Positions 6,324-14,995 are shown, counted from the stretch's first letter. The stretch is 63,537 nucleotides of DNA from UBA6770 sp965660875 (GCA_965660875.1 CBFIBQ010000019.1:1-63537), one strand, 5' to 3'. The notes: generated from the letters alone by a model not told the origin. Numbers and translations are program-made.

Positions 6324-8779
6324 TATTTGGCAGCTTTATAATAATCCAACCCTTCTTTTAACCACGCTTTAAAATCGGCTGGGTCACTGTGATGCTCAAA
6401 GTCAGCAGACCCATTTGCCAAGTCTTCCCCCTGCGGTCCTAACATAACATAGTACGGCTGTGTATTGGTCTGGTAATGTTCAACTTGATAAACCATCCAT
6501 TCATCACCTATCGTTCGAATTTTTTTGGTTCGATCACCAATTTTAACTTCACGTTGTTGGTCTTGAGGAAGCTTCGTTCTGTCGTCCACATATAAAGAAA
6601 CAATAACCACATCATTGGTCAACATTTCTATTATACCAGGTTCTCCCCAAACTTTCTGTTCCATTTTTCTACAATTTGCACACGCGTGTCCAGTAAAATC
6701 AACAAATACTGCTTTGTTTACTGATTTGGCGTATTCAATACCTGCATTCAATTCGTGAAAAACGGGTAAATTTTGCGGACCAGGATGTGTACCTTCTACA
6801 AAATCGGTGTGTCCACCTGTATTTGCAGTACCAACAAAAGACCCCCCAGCAGCTTCAGCATAATTCATTGGTGGTGGAAACCCAGCAATCAATTTTAATG
6901 GCGCCCCCCACATTCCGGGTATTAAATACACTGCGAAAGTGAAAACGATTACTGCAAGCATGGTGCGACCAACCGATAGTTTTTCTATAGGCGAGTCGTG
7001 TGGTAGTCGGATTTTTCCCATTAGGTAAAAACCGAGCATTAGCGTAATAACAATCCAGAATGCAATGAATATCTCACGCGTAATAAAACCAGCCTGAACA
7101 ACTAAATCCGCATTGGAAAGAAATTTAATGGCAAGACCAAGCTCAAGAAAACCCAAAACAACTTTAACTGAATTTAGCCAGCCACCAGATTGGGGCAGAG
7201 AATTTAGCCAGCCCGGAAATGCTGCAAAAAGTCCAAATGGTAAAGCGATAGCTAAAGAAAACCCAAGCATTCCTACAATGGGCATAATACCGCCTTTTGC
7301 GGCAGCTTCAACGATTAGGGTACCTACAATTGGGCCGGTACAAGAGAAGGACACCAAGGCCAAGGTAAATGCCATAAAGAATATACCTATCAAGCCTCCT
7401 TTATCTGCACCTCGGTCGGCAGCATTGACCCATGATGAGGGCAACACAATTTCGAAGGCACCCAAAAATGAAACGGCAAAAACCACCAATAAAACAAAGA
7501 AAATAAGGTTGAACCACACATTCGTAGCCAGCTCATTTAAGGCTTCGGAGCCAAATACTGCAGTAACCACAGTGCCTAGCAACACATAGATGATAATGAT
7601 AGAAAGTCCATATAAAATAGCGTTCTTAATACCTTGCGCTTTTGTTTTTGATTGCTTGGTGAAGAAGCTCACAGTCATAGGAATCATTGGGAATACGCAT
7701 GGTGTAAGAAGTGCAGCAAACCCGCTTATAAAGGATATGATGAATATTTCCCAGAATGACTTACTGCTAGAGTCATCTTCTACCGGTTTTGTTTCATTGA
7801 TGGTAGCCACTGCGCTTTTTTCGACACCGGGGAGGTCAACCGCAAATTCAACGGTCTCTGGTGGAAGACATTTTTCCTCATCACATACCATGAAATAAAC
7901 ATCCCCCTTTATTTGAGAAACGCCTTCGGTTAGCTTGACTTTTTGTTTGAATTCAACTTCCTTTTTGTAGAAGTTCAGATTCATCATAAAGTTGTTGTCG
8001 TATTCCTTTATCAAATCACCGACTTCTTGAGTTTCATTAATCAATTCAAATGATTGTTCGGCATCAAAGAATCTAAATTCTGTTGCTACTGGCCCATCTG
8101 CACTTTCCAGCTGCTGTGAGTACAAATGCCAACCTTCTTGAATAGTCGCACGAGCCGAAATTTCAAAGAGACCTTCTTCAATTTTATTGGCAGTGAACGT
8201 CCATTCTACTGGGGCGTATATTTTACTCTCGGTGGCTGGTTCAGCACTTTTGGGGGCGACAGCAATACTGTTTTTGGAAGAAAGGCTCGGGGCAGGTGCT
8301 GTTTTCTCAGTTGCTTTTTTTACAGCTTTTTTTTCTAGGTCGAAACTAAATTCAAGGTAATCTGGCGGCAAACACTTCGAGTCATCACACACCATAAAAG
8401 TGAGTTCACCATTAACTTGTGCTTTGGGTTCTTTGAGTTTTATTTTCTGTTTAAAGGTGACTGAGTTATCGAAAAACAATAACTCCATTTGAAAATTATT
8501 GTCGAATTCTTTGATTGGCTTAGGCTCAACAACATCACCTAGTAATTCAAATTCATTGCTTTTTTCGAATATAAATTCTGTAGGCAAAGGGCCTTCATCT
8601 CCTGACAAGGTAGTAGAGTAAATGTGCCAATGCTCTTCTATTTCTGCGGAAAATAATAGCTCAAATTCATCTGCGCTGACCTGTTTTGAATCATAGGACC
8701 ACGTGACCGGGTTGTGTATTTGCGCAAATGTGGTTAACGAGAAAAGAGCTAATAGCGCTCCAGCAAAAATTCTAAGCAT
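6323..8779 (-). CDS. DsbD-like protein-disulfide reductase with two N-terminal domains
   Basis: An 818-residue inner-membrane protein. After a signal peptide come two tandem nDsbD-like periplasmic domains (about residues 20-150 and 185-320). Each ends in a matching Cys motif (MVCDDSKCLPP and MVCDEEKCLPP, C-x4-C). A CcdA/DsbD transmembrane core with about eight helices follows (residues about 345-610, starting FAALLTPCVFPMIPMT). The protein ends in a thioredoxin-like domain with CANC (GHACANCRKM, about residue 690). The family carries electrons from cytoplasmic thioredoxin to periplasmic substrates. E. coli DsbD has one N-terminal domain and is about 565 residues long, so the duplication is notable. 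It overlaps gmhA by one base. Confidence 0.9.
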   Translation of the reverse strand: MLRIFAGALLALFSLTTFAQIHNPVTWSYDSKQVSADEFELLFSAEIEEHWHIYSTTLSGDEGPLPTEFIFEKSNEFELLGDVVEPKPIKEFDNNFQMELLFFDNSVTFKQKIKLKEPKAQVNGELTFMVCDDSKCLPPDYLEFSFDLEKKAVKKATEKTAPAPSLSSKNSIAVAPKSAEPATESKIYAPVEWTFTANKIEEGLFEISARATIQEGWHLYSQQLESADGPVATEFRFFDAEQSFELINETQEVGDLIKEYDNNFMMNLNFYKKEVEFKQKVKLTEGVSQIKGDVYFMVCDEEKCLPPETVEFAVDLPGVEKSAVATINETKPVEDDSSSKSFWEIFIISFISGFAALLTPCVFPMIPMTVSFFTKQSKTKAQGIKNAILYGLSIIIIYVLLGTVVTAVFGSEALNELATNVWFNLIFFVLLVVFAVSFLGAFEIVLPSSWVNAADRGADKGGLIGIFFMAFTLALVSFSCTGPIVGTLIVEAAAKGGIMPIVGMLGFSLAIALPFGLFAAFPGWLNSLPQSGGWLNSVKVVLGFLELGLAIKFLSNADLVVQAGFITREIFIAFWIVITLMLGFYLMGKIRLPHDSPIEKLSVGRTMLAVIVFTFAVYLIPGMWGAPLKLIAGFPPPMNYAEAAGGSFVGTANTGGHTDFVEGTHPGPQNLPVFHELNAGIEYAKSVNKAVFVDFTGHACANCRKMEQKVWGEPGIIEMLTNDVVIVSLYVDDRTKLPQDQQREVKIGDRTKKIRTIGDEWMVYQVEHYQTNTQPYYVMLGPQGEDLANGSADFEHHSDPADFKAWLKEGLDYYKAAK

Positions 8780-8803
8780 ATGTTCAATTTGAGAAACTCA
8801 AGT

Positions 8804-8811
8804 CAAATGTA
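8804..8811 (-). promoter_or_regulatory. Promoter -7 box (TAcaTTTG) of the dsbD-gmhA operon
   Basis: This is an exact TAnnTTTG match on the minus strand, 25 bp before the dsbD-like ATG. No clear -33 TTG is present at the usual distance. Confidence 0.5.
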
Positions 8812-8895
8812 GATATTTTGCCCTATTATGTCCTTAGTATGGCACCGTATAATGAAGGTTTAACAGCCCTTTTTGCAACCTTTAGCACCAGTTTT

Positions 8896-9570
8896 CTATA
8901 TCTCTTGATAACCCTTTATGCCCAAGTACTTTCGGATGGTGTACACGCTTAGATAAAGTACGGGTGTATCTAAGAGTGCCATTAATGCTTTAAATAGCCA
9001 ACCATCAATGATTAAGTTTATCAGTTCATTATTTGATTTAACATCAAAGAAAAGTACCAAAACCACTAGGGTTGTGTCTAAAAATTGGGAGAGAATTGTT
9101 GATCCATTATTTCTAATCCAAAGAAACTTTCCTTTTGTTAGTTTTTTCCAGAAATGATAGATACGTACATCTACCAGCTGAGCAAAAAGGTATGCCGTCA
9201 TAGAAGCGAAAATTACGCGCCAAGAATTCGCAAAAACAGTGGCATAGTCCGAATTGCTTACTGGAGAATCTGAAATGGCCGGAAAGTTATTTCCTAAAAA
9301 TAAAATCAGTAACACAAAAAATGACGCGCCAAGGCCAGATAACACCACCCAATTGGTCTTTTTTCTTCCATAGATTTCTGAGAGAATGTCGGTGATTAAA
9401 AAGGTTATGGGGTAGGGCAGAACTCCCGCTGAAATGATAAAGGATTTAAAACCCAAATCCACTGTAACAAACTTATTAGCGATTAAATTACAAGTGACTA
9501 ATGCAGCTATAAATAGCGCAGCCAGAAAAATGTACAATTGATCAGCTTGCTTTCGCTTTGATTTATTCAT
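8896..9570 (-). CDS. yhhQ: Queuosine precursor transporter (VUT/YhhQ family)
   Basis: A 224-residue membrane protein with about six hydrophobic segments. Family blocks are visible: TCNLIANKFVTV near residue 27, FLITDILSEIYGRK near residue 60, AQLVDVRIYHFWKK near residue 130 and LSQFLDTTLVV near residue 160. YhhQ-family proteins import preQ0/preQ1 or queuine for tRNA modification. No queuosine biosynthesis gene and no preQ1 riboswitch is visible nearby. It overlaps the upstream GT39-like gene by 8 bp and is probably co-transcribed with it. The exact precursor imported is not determinable from sequence. Confidence 0.88.
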   Translation of the reverse strand: MNKSKRKQADQLYIFLAALFIAALVTCNLIANKFVTVDLGFKSFIISAGVLPYPITFLITDILSEIYGRKKTNWVVLSGLGASFFVLLILFLGNNFPAISDSPVSNSDYATVFANSWRVIFASMTAYLFAQLVDVRIYHFWKKLTKGKFLWIRNNGSTILSQFLDTTLVVLVLFFDVKSNNELINLIIDGWLFKALMALLDTPVLYLSVYTIRKYLGIKGYQEI

Positions 9571-10909
9571 GCGCGTAATTCTTCAACATTTTTGAAAAAA
9601 ATGGGTGGCCCAATAAGGCAAGAATTGGCAAAACTGGCACTCGAAACCTGGCGTCTAAGTCGGTTATACTCGATGCAAGCGAAAAATATAAAACCAAACA
9701 TACCAACAGTACAAACACTCTTCGGTCTATGTTTAGCCAGATAGGCAGTGCGGCGGTTATAGAAAGGTAGATTACAATTAAAAATAGGAGCTGTATTAAC
9801 ACTGCTATAAGCTCTATCTTATTTCCTTTTTTCATAAAATGCATAAAACTTGAAGAATAAGAAGAGGAGTTAGCTGCCATGGTTAAGGGCTTATCACTGC
9901 CCAGTTTTTTACCATTGAGTTGCATTGAGAGGTAGGATCTCAATGGCTTAATAAAGAAACCTACCCAACTTTTAAAAAAAATGTTTGCCGCCACTTTAGG
10001 GTTTTCTTTAATCGTTTCCATACATTCTTTTTGTGCAAACGCTCTAAATAGAGGAATGACTTTGGCGTTGTGCTCAAAGTTTAGTTCAGATAAGGGAGGG
10101 TTATTTCTGTATTGGTATTCTTCTTCGTGCCGGGTAGTATTATTTACAGTGGCTTTTATGTTTGCTGTGGTGTGAAATAGGAAATTTATTTCTGAAATAG
10201 AGCTATAAAAAGGTGCACCAAAAGTTACATGATTACGGTAAACCCAAGGGCTAATAAACAAGACAGCTAAAGAGAGAAATTTAATCGATTGTTTGAGTTC
10301 ATATTTAAGTCCGTGTTGATTGAATAATAGAAAAATAATAGGAATTGCGATCAGCAGGTAAAGCGCAATGGGTTTAGTGTATACCGCGCATATTAAAAAG
10401 GTTAAGACCCAAATGCGATTTTTTGGCTCGTAGAATTTTATGCTTTTAATTAAATAGAATACGGTTAGCGTAATGAAAAAAGTAAACCAAGTTTCTGTAA
10501 GTACCGTATTGGAAAAAAAGATACTTGGAATATCCAAAGCTACCAATAGTCCAGCAAAGAAGGCCGCAAGGCGATTCCTTTTGATTAAAAGCGCACAATT
10601 GGTGACTGTTGCTGCTGTGGCGGCCCCGATAAGAGCCTGAACATATACCAGCCACTCACCGTGTAATTGGAGCAAGTGAAAGGCGTATATGTATATTGGG
10701 TAAAATGGTGTTCGAGTACTATCCGGGGTTTGGGGCGACTGGGACATTTGGGAATATATGCCGTCGTGAAAGAGATTGTAGGCGATATTGAGGTAACCCC
10801 ATGAGTCGAATAAGTAAATGGAGTTTGGATGCAAGAATTGAATGAGTATAGCATACCCTATTCGAACAAAAAAAGCAATTAGGAATACTATTGTTACAGG
10901 GTGTCTCAT
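9563..10909 (-). CDS. Polytopic membrane protein, GT39/ArnT-like glycosyltransferase
   Basis: A 448-residue protein with 10 or more hydrophobic segments, starting at the N-terminus (VTIVFLIAFFVRIGYAI). After the first helix comes a periplasmic loop with an acidic residue (LFDSWGYLNIAYNLF), the position of the catalytic Asp in GT-C fold glycosyltransferases that use polyprenyl-phosphate sugars. Homology to PMT_2/dolichyl-phosphate-mannose mannosyltransferases is my reading of this layout, not a database result. The acceptor is unknown; a lipid A or a protein is possible. It is followed, with an 8-bp overlap, by the queuosine transporter gene. Confidence 0.7.
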   Translation of the reverse strand: MRHPVTIVFLIAFFVRIGYAILIQFLHPNSIYLFDSWGYLNIAYNLFHDGIYSQMSQSPQTPDSTRTPFYPIYIYAFHLLQLHGEWLVYVQALIGAATAATVTNCALLIKRNRLAAFFAGLLVALDIPSIFFSNTVLTETWFTFFITLTVFYLIKSIKFYEPKNRIWVLTFLICAVYTKPIALYLLIAIPIIFLLFNQHGLKYELKQSIKFLSLAVLFISPWVYRNHVTFGAPFYSSISEINFLFHTTANIKATVNNTTRHEEEYQYRNNPPLSELNFEHNAKVIPLFRAFAQKECMETIKENPKVAANIFFKSWVGFFIKPLRSYLSMQLNGKKLGSDKPLTMAANSSSYSSSFMHFMKKGNKIELIAVLIQLLFLIVIYLSITAALPIWLNIDRRVFVLLVCLVLYFSLASSITDLDARFRVPVLPILALLGHPFFSKMLKNYAHE

Positions 10910-10947
10910 ACGGCGAGTTCAAATGTATGAGAATGAACGGAAAGAGC

Positions 10948-11541
10948 TTAAAACTTATAACCTATGCCACCTACTAAAATTGGACCTCCTGCAGATATTT
11001 CTCCTTTCATAGTGATGTTGTTATTAAAAATGTGGCGGTAACCAAGGGCCAATTTGACTGCCACAGGAAACTCAAAAAAAGGCTCTAGAAGGGGTGAAAA
11101 ATAGGATTCGTAACCTTCTTTATCGTACAAAATAAAATCAGCAACTTTGTAGCCGCCGCCAAGGGTCATATACACGTCATTATTTATCGAACCCGTATTG
11201 CTGAGTAGGTGTAAATGCATAAGCATCATTATTCGTAGCCTATTATATTTAGCAATAGGACTTTGATTCGGGGCATAATTCCAAGTTGTTTCTTGGTAAG
11301 TTGTTTCGAATCCAAGTCCAACCGTACTCGAAATTTTTCTTTCATAATTCAAACCAATTCCAGTTGGGCCTTCCATGTAATTGCCATTGCCATTACCCGT
11401 AAAAAAATAATTTGCTTGTCTTATGTTGGCTCTACTAGCAGCAAGGTTAATCTCGAAAATATTTCCGCTTTGTTGTCCAAAAACAGGTATGTTCAAAAAG
11501 GAAACAAAACAAAAACAAAGAATATTTATAATCATTCTCAT
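10948..11541 (-). CDS. Secreted beta-barrel-like outer-membrane protein, unknown function
   Basis: A protein of about 197 residues. The signal peptide (IINILCFCFVSFLNIPVFGQ) ends in VFGQ. The rest has alternating hydrophobic strands, Gly/Tyr/Asn-rich turns and a C-terminal aromatic residue (GGIGYKF), as expected for a small outer-membrane barrel. An upstream ATG would add 18 residues, but that extension runs through the groL terminator hairpin and U-tract. I therefore chose the ATG at 11541, the first of MRMIIN. It lies 76 bp downstream of groL and is probably expressed separately. Confidence 0.65.
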   Translation of the reverse strand: MRMIINILCFCFVSFLNIPVFGQQSGNIFEINLAASRANIRQANYFFTGNGNGNYMEGPTGIGLNYERKISSTVGLGFETTYQETTWNYAPNQSPIAKYNRLRIMMLMHLHLLSNTGSINNDVYMTLGGGYKVADFILYDKEGYESYFSPLLEPFFEFPVAVKLALGYRHIFNNNITMKGEISAGGPILVGGIGYKF

Positions 11542-11550
11542 AATTCGAAA

Positions 11551-11592
11551 ATAAAAAAAATCCCCTAAGGCATTGCTGCACATAGGGGATTT
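11551..11592 (-). terminator. Intrinsic terminator after groSL
   Basis: On the minus strand AAATCCCCTA pairs with TAGGGGATTT across a 15-nt loop, which contains a small GCA/TGC inner hairpin, and is followed by eight T. It begins 25 bp after the groL stop codon. It ends the groS-groL transcript and separates it from the beta-barrel gene. Confidence 0.9.
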
Positions 11593-11617
11593 CAATTATT
11601 CAGGGAATCTTAATTTC

Positions 11618-13267
11618 CTACATCATTCCTGGCATTCCGCCGCCCATTCCGCCACCTGGCATTTGAGGCATTGGTGCACCACCACCTTCTTCTTTCTCTT
11701 CAGAAAGTACACATTCGGTAGTTAAGAACAATCCAGAAATAGAAGAAGCATTTTCAAGAGCAACTCTTGTCACTTTTGTTGGGTCAATAACGCCAGCTGC
11801 TAACAAGTTTTCGTACACGTTAGTTCGAGCATTGTAGCCAAAATCGCCTTTTCCTTCTCTAATTTTATTTACAACAACAGCCCCTTCGCCACCTGCGTTT
11901 CTGATAATCTGACGCAATGGCTCTTCAATGGCTCTTGCCACAATATTGATACCAGTAGTTTCATCGTCGTTTGCTCCTTCTAATCCTTCAATTCCGTCAA
12001 TTGCACGAATTAGAGCAACTCCACCACCGGGTACAATACCTTCTTCAACCGCTGCACGCGTTGCTGCCAACGCATCGTCTACACGGTCTTTTTTCTCTTT
12101 CATTTCTACTTCGGTAGCAGCACCAATGTACAATACAGCCACACCGCCTGCTAGTTTAGCTAAACGCTCCTGTAGTTTTTCTCTGTCGTAATCAGAAGTG
12201 GTGTTTTCAATTTGTGCTTTGATTTGATTTATTCTAGAGTTAATTCCATCTTTAGCTCCTGCACCATTAACAATAGTAGTGTTGTCTTTGTCAATTTCTA
12301 CTTTTTCGGCGGTTCCTAAATCCTCTAAAGTCGCGTCTTCTAATTTTCTACCTATTTCTTCTGAGATTAAGTTTCCCCCTGTGAGAATTGCAATGTCTTC
12401 TAGCATAGCTTTTCTTCTGTCGCCGAAACCTGGAGCTTTTACAGCAGCAATTTTCAGAGAACCTCTAAGCTTGTTAACCACTAAAGTAGCTAGTGCTTCA
12501 CCGTCAACGTCTTCAGCAATGATTACTAGACCTTTTCCAGTTTGAGCAGTTTTTTCAAGAATTGGTAACAAGTCCTTCATTGTAGAAATTTTCTTGTCGA
12601 AAATCAAAATGTAAGGGTTTTCCAATTCTGTAATCATTTTCTCTGTGTCGGTCACAAAGTATGGAGAAAGGTATCCTCGGTCAAACTGCATCCCTTCAAC
12701 TACATCAACAGTAGTATCCGTTCCTTTTGCTTCTTCAACAGAAATTACACCTTCTTTTTTTACTTTGTCCATCGCTTCTGCGATTAACGAACCGATAACT
12801 TCGTCGTTATTTGCAGAGATAGAAGCTACTTGCTTGATTTTTTCATTATCGTCTCCTATTTCCTCAGACTGAGCCCGTAAGTTAGCAACAACAGCTTCCA
12901 CTGCTTTGTCAATCCCGCGTTTCAAATCCATAGGATTTGCACCTGCAGCCACATTTTTCAGTCCTTTGGTAATAATCGCTTGAGCCAAAACAGTAGCCGT
13001 GGTAGTTCCGTCACCCGCAACATCTGCAGTTTTAGAAGCTACTTCTTTTACCATTTGAGCACCCATATTTTCTACTGGGTCTGATAATTCTACTTCTTTA
13101 GCTACCGATACTCCATCCTTTGTGATTGACGGTGCACCAAAGCTTTTGTCGATTACTACGTTTCTTCCTTTTGGTCCTAATGTTACTTTTACTGCGTTAG
13201 CTAGGGCATCAACACCTTTTTTTAGTTGATCTCTACCTTCTACGTCAAATGTTATTTTTTTAGCCAT
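11618..13267 (-). CDS. groL: Chaperonin GroEL
   Basis: A 549-residue group I chaperonin subunit. It has the ATP-binding signature DGTTTATVLAQAI near residue 87, the apical domain with KISTMKDLLPILEK, the equatorial GGGVALIRA, and a C-terminal GGM-rich tail (MPGGGMGGGMPGMM). It assembles into a double heptamer with GroES and folds cytosolic proteins. It lies 26 bp downstream of groS, forming the usual bicistronic unit. A strong terminator follows. Length and motifs match the family fully. Confidence 0.98.
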   Translation of the reverse strand: MAKKITFDVEGRDQLKKGVDALANAVKVTLGPKGRNVVIDKSFGAPSITKDGVSVAKEVELSDPVENMGAQMVKEVASKTADVAGDGTTTATVLAQAIITKGLKNVAAGANPMDLKRGIDKAVEAVVANLRAQSEEIGDDNEKIKQVASISANNDEVIGSLIAEAMDKVKKEGVISVEEAKGTDTTVDVVEGMQFDRGYLSPYFVTDTEKMITELENPYILIFDKKISTMKDLLPILEKTAQTGKGLVIIAEDVDGEALATLVVNKLRGSLKIAAVKAPGFGDRRKAMLEDIAILTGGNLISEEIGRKLEDATLEDLGTAEKVEIDKDNTTIVNGAGAKDGINSRINQIKAQIENTTSDYDREKLQERLAKLAGGVAVLYIGAATEVEMKEKKDRVDDALAATRAAVEEGIVPGGGVALIRAIDGIEGLEGANDDETTGINIVARAIEEPLRQIIRNAGGEGAVVVNKIREGKGDFGYNARTNVYENLLAAGVIDPTKVTRVALENASSISGLFLTTECVLSEEKEEGGGAPMPQMPGGGMGGGMPGMM

Positions 13268-13293
13268 CTTCTTTAAGATTTAGATTTTCTTGA

Positions 13294-13569
13294 TTAAACA
13301 ATTGCAAAAATGTCCGACTCTCTCATCATTAGATAGTCTCCGCCATCTACTGAGATTTCAGTACCTGAATACTTTCCGTAAAGCACGGTATCACCAACTT
13401 TTACCGTTATTGGTTCGTCTGGTTTTCCATTCCCAACAGCCATAACAGTTCCTTTATGAGGTTTTTCTTTGGCGGTATCCGGAATAATGATTCCTCCACT
13501 TGATTTTTCTTCAGCTGCAGCAGGCTCCACGATTACTCGGTCTGCTAAAGGTTTAATGCTTAATCCCAT
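13294..13569 (-). CDS. groS: Co-chaperonin GroES
   Basis: A 91-residue GroES with the mobile-loop region (AAEEKSSGGIIIPDTA, residues about 18-33) and the VGDTVLYGKYSGTEI block. It caps the GroEL ring. It is the first gene of the groS-groL unit and is separated from secG by a strong terminator, so it needs its own promoter. I found no CIRCE element and no TAnnTTTG box in the 105-bp upstream region. The region instead holds a good sigma-54-type -24/-12 sequence at 13614-13632. Confidence 0.97.
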   Translation of the reverse strand: MGLSIKPLADRVIVEPAAAEEKSSGGIIIPDTAKEKPHKGTVMAVGNGKPDEPITVKVGDTVLYGKYSGTEISVDGGDYLMMRESDIFAIV

Positions 13570-13613
13570 TTTTTATAATATTTATTAGTTAAACTTTTCC
13601 GTTTTGTGAGGGT

Positions 13614-13632
13614 AAAGCATTTCGCGTGCCAA
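13614..13632 (-). promoter_or_regulatory. Candidate sigma-54 (-24/-12) promoter of groSL
   Basis: The minus strand reads TTGGCACGCGAAATGCTTT. TTGGCACG matches the -24 consensus YTGGCACG in full. ATGCT matches the -12 TTGCW at four of five positions. The invariant GG (13630-13629) and GC (13618-13617) start exactly 12 bases apart. Transcription would begin near 13605, giving a groS leader of about 36 nt. The -24 element is embedded in a near-palindrome (13627-13644). A sigma-54 activator gene lies in the same cluster at 15501-16769. Confidence 0.55.
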
Positions 13633-13675
13633 TGAGTAATGGCAGTATAAGTGGGTCAATTTTTCAGTTAGGGAC

Positions 13676-13715
13676 AAAAAAAAGTGTCAGTATGAATGAC
13701 ATACTGACACTTTTT
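13676..13715 (-). terminator. Intrinsic terminator between secG and groS (long perfect dyad)
   Basis: The arms AAAAAGTGTCAGTATG (13679-13694) and CATACTGACACTTTTT (13700-13715) form a perfect 16-bp stem with a 5-nt loop. On the minus strand the stem is followed by a run of T. It lies about 24 bp after the secG stop. The stem is unusually long and is centred about 90 bp upstream of the predicted sigma-54 start site of groS, so it could also be a regulator-binding dyad. Confidence 0.85.
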
Positions 13716-13738
13716 AAAATGAGTTGTTGAGTTGTGCT

Positions 13739-14110
13739 CTACTGAGCAGGTTGCTGCTGTTGCTGTTGAGGTTGTTGTTGCTGACCGTCAACTCCAGGCT
13801 GAGGTCCTTGTTGTTGGGGTAAAATAGTTTCACTTTCCACAAAATCCTGTATTTGTGATTCTTCAGTTTTTACTTCAGTTGCGTTTCCACCCCCTTGAAG
13901 CGCAGCAGCACCAAGGCATAGTACAAGTAAAAATATGGCCAATCCCCAGGTAGCTTTTTCAAGCACATCGGCAGTCTTTTTTACACCCATTACTTGGTTA
14001 GCAGAAGAAAAACTACTTGCTAAGCCACCACCTTTTGATTCTTGAACTAGAACCACACCTATTAAAAGCAGGCAAACGATGAATATGATAATAAAAATGA
14101 ATGTTAACAT
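13739..14110 (-). CDS. secG: Preprotein translocase subunit SecG
   Basis: A 123-residue inner-membrane protein with two transmembrane helices: residues 2-24 (FIFIIIFIVCLLLIGVVLV) and about 55-73. The SecG loop QESKGGGLASSFSSANQVMG lies between them. SecG assists SecYE and SecA in protein export. The C-terminal tail is a low-complexity Gln/Pro stretch of about 25 residues, encoded by CAG/CAA repeats and absent from E. coli SecG. It follows the TPR gene by 6 bp in the miaB-lptE operon. Confidence 0.93.
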   Translation of the reverse strand: MLTFIFIIIFIVCLLLIGVVLVQESKGGGLASSFSSANQVMGVKKTADVLEKATWGLAIFLLVLCLGAAALQGGGNATEVKTEESQIQDFVESETILPQQQGPQPGVDGQQQQPQQQQQQPAQ

Positions 14111-14116
14111 GGTATT

Positions 14117-14995
14117 TTAGTTTTGTTTCAATTCTTGAATAAGGCGCGCAAAGTAATTGCTTTTTTCGGGAAATTTCAAACTTAATTTTTCGTAAGCAAA
14201 AATGGCCTTTTTAATATTTCCTTGTTTTGCGTAAATTTTTGCAAGTGTCTCAGTTACAAAATCTTCGTTCTCCGCTAGGCTCATTTTAGCCATATTCTCT
14301 GGAGAGAAAAATTCGCTTGTTGGTCGGTTTATGCTTATGCGGATATCCTCTTGTTCCTTAGGTAAGTGGATTTTTTCATTACCTTGTTCAATAAAACTGT
14401 CAATTAAGTCAATTTTTGGCGTAGTACCTTTCTTGACAGTCTTTTTACCTGAGTTTTTCTCGGTGGAATGGAGCCATGATAATAGGTCCATTTTATGATC
14501 AATCTCTAGCGGCGTTTGCTCCTCTGCAGGCTCTTGTTCTTGTTTTTCTTTCTCTAGCTTCTGATCTTTTTCCAAATCATTGCTTTCACTCAATATACTG
14601 GCCGAGATTGCATGGTTTAATATCTCTTTTTCAAGTTGCTGTTTTATTTCAGCATTTTTCTCATCCTTATCTGCCGAATTGCTCAATTCTGTTGCACTCT
14701 CGTTTTGTCCAGTAGTGGCATGTGATTCGTTTTCATCCTCCTGTTTTGCAATTGCCTGCTCTACGTTAGGTTTTATCACATAATTATACAGGATATCCCT
14801 CTTAGGGGCATATACTGCTGCTTTCTTAATATGTTCTTGATAGTCTAAACTGGATTCAATCTGTTCTAGTTTTGCTTTAAATGCATGCAAAGTAGCTAGG
14901 TAGGGATAGTGCTGTAAGAATGTTTCGAGCTCTTCCTTATGACTTTTCAGCGTAGAAGGTTCAGTAATACTATTTATGACCCACTCGGTTTGCAT
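14117..14995 (-). CDS. TPR-tailed cytoplasmic protein, conserved beside lptE
   Basis: A 292-residue protein with no signal peptide. The middle (residues about 85-190) is highly charged, rich in Glu, Lys and Gln, and probably disordered or coiled. The C-terminus (residues about 245-290) contains one clear TPR-like helical pair (FVTETLAKIYAKQGNIKKAIFAYEKL, as separate helices). I do not know its function. Its ATG shares one base with the lptE stop, and secG follows 6 bp later. I recall this order (lptE - this protein - secG) from other Bacteroidota, which suggests a link to envelope or export. Confidence 0.7.
   Translation of the reverse strand: MQTEWVINSITEPSTLKSHKEELETFLQHYPYLATLHAFKAKLEQIESSLDYQEHIKKAAVYAPKRDILYNYVIKPNVEQAIAKQEDENESHATTGQNESATELSNSADKDEKNAEIKQQLEKEILNHAISASILSESNDLEKDQKLEKEKQEQEPAEEQTPLEIDHKMDLLSWLHSTEKNSGKKTVKKGTTPKIDLIDSFIEQGNEKIHLPKEQEDIRISINRPTSEFFSPENMAKMSLAENEDFVTETLAKIYAKQGNIKKAIFAYEKLSLKFPEKSNYFARLIQELKQN

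Noticed and set aside
7113..7898. Two plus-strand ORFs inside the dsbD-like gene
   Set aside because: They are Lys/Pro/Ser-rich translations antisense to transmembrane coding sequence, as expected for shadows.
9571..10947. preQ1 riboswitch for the queuosine-precursor transporter
   Set aside because: The gene is directly preceded by, and overlaps, another coding sequence; no leader RNA is available.
11542..11595. N-terminal extension of the beta-barrel gene (MKSPMCSNALGDFF)
   Set aside because: The codons are the groL terminator hairpin and U-tract, and the signal peptide starts after them.
13570..13680. CIRCE (HrcA operator) before groS
   Set aside because: No TTAGCACTC-N9-GAGTGCTAA sequence is present; the only inverted repeat is TGCCAAT-GAGT-AATGGCA, which does not match.
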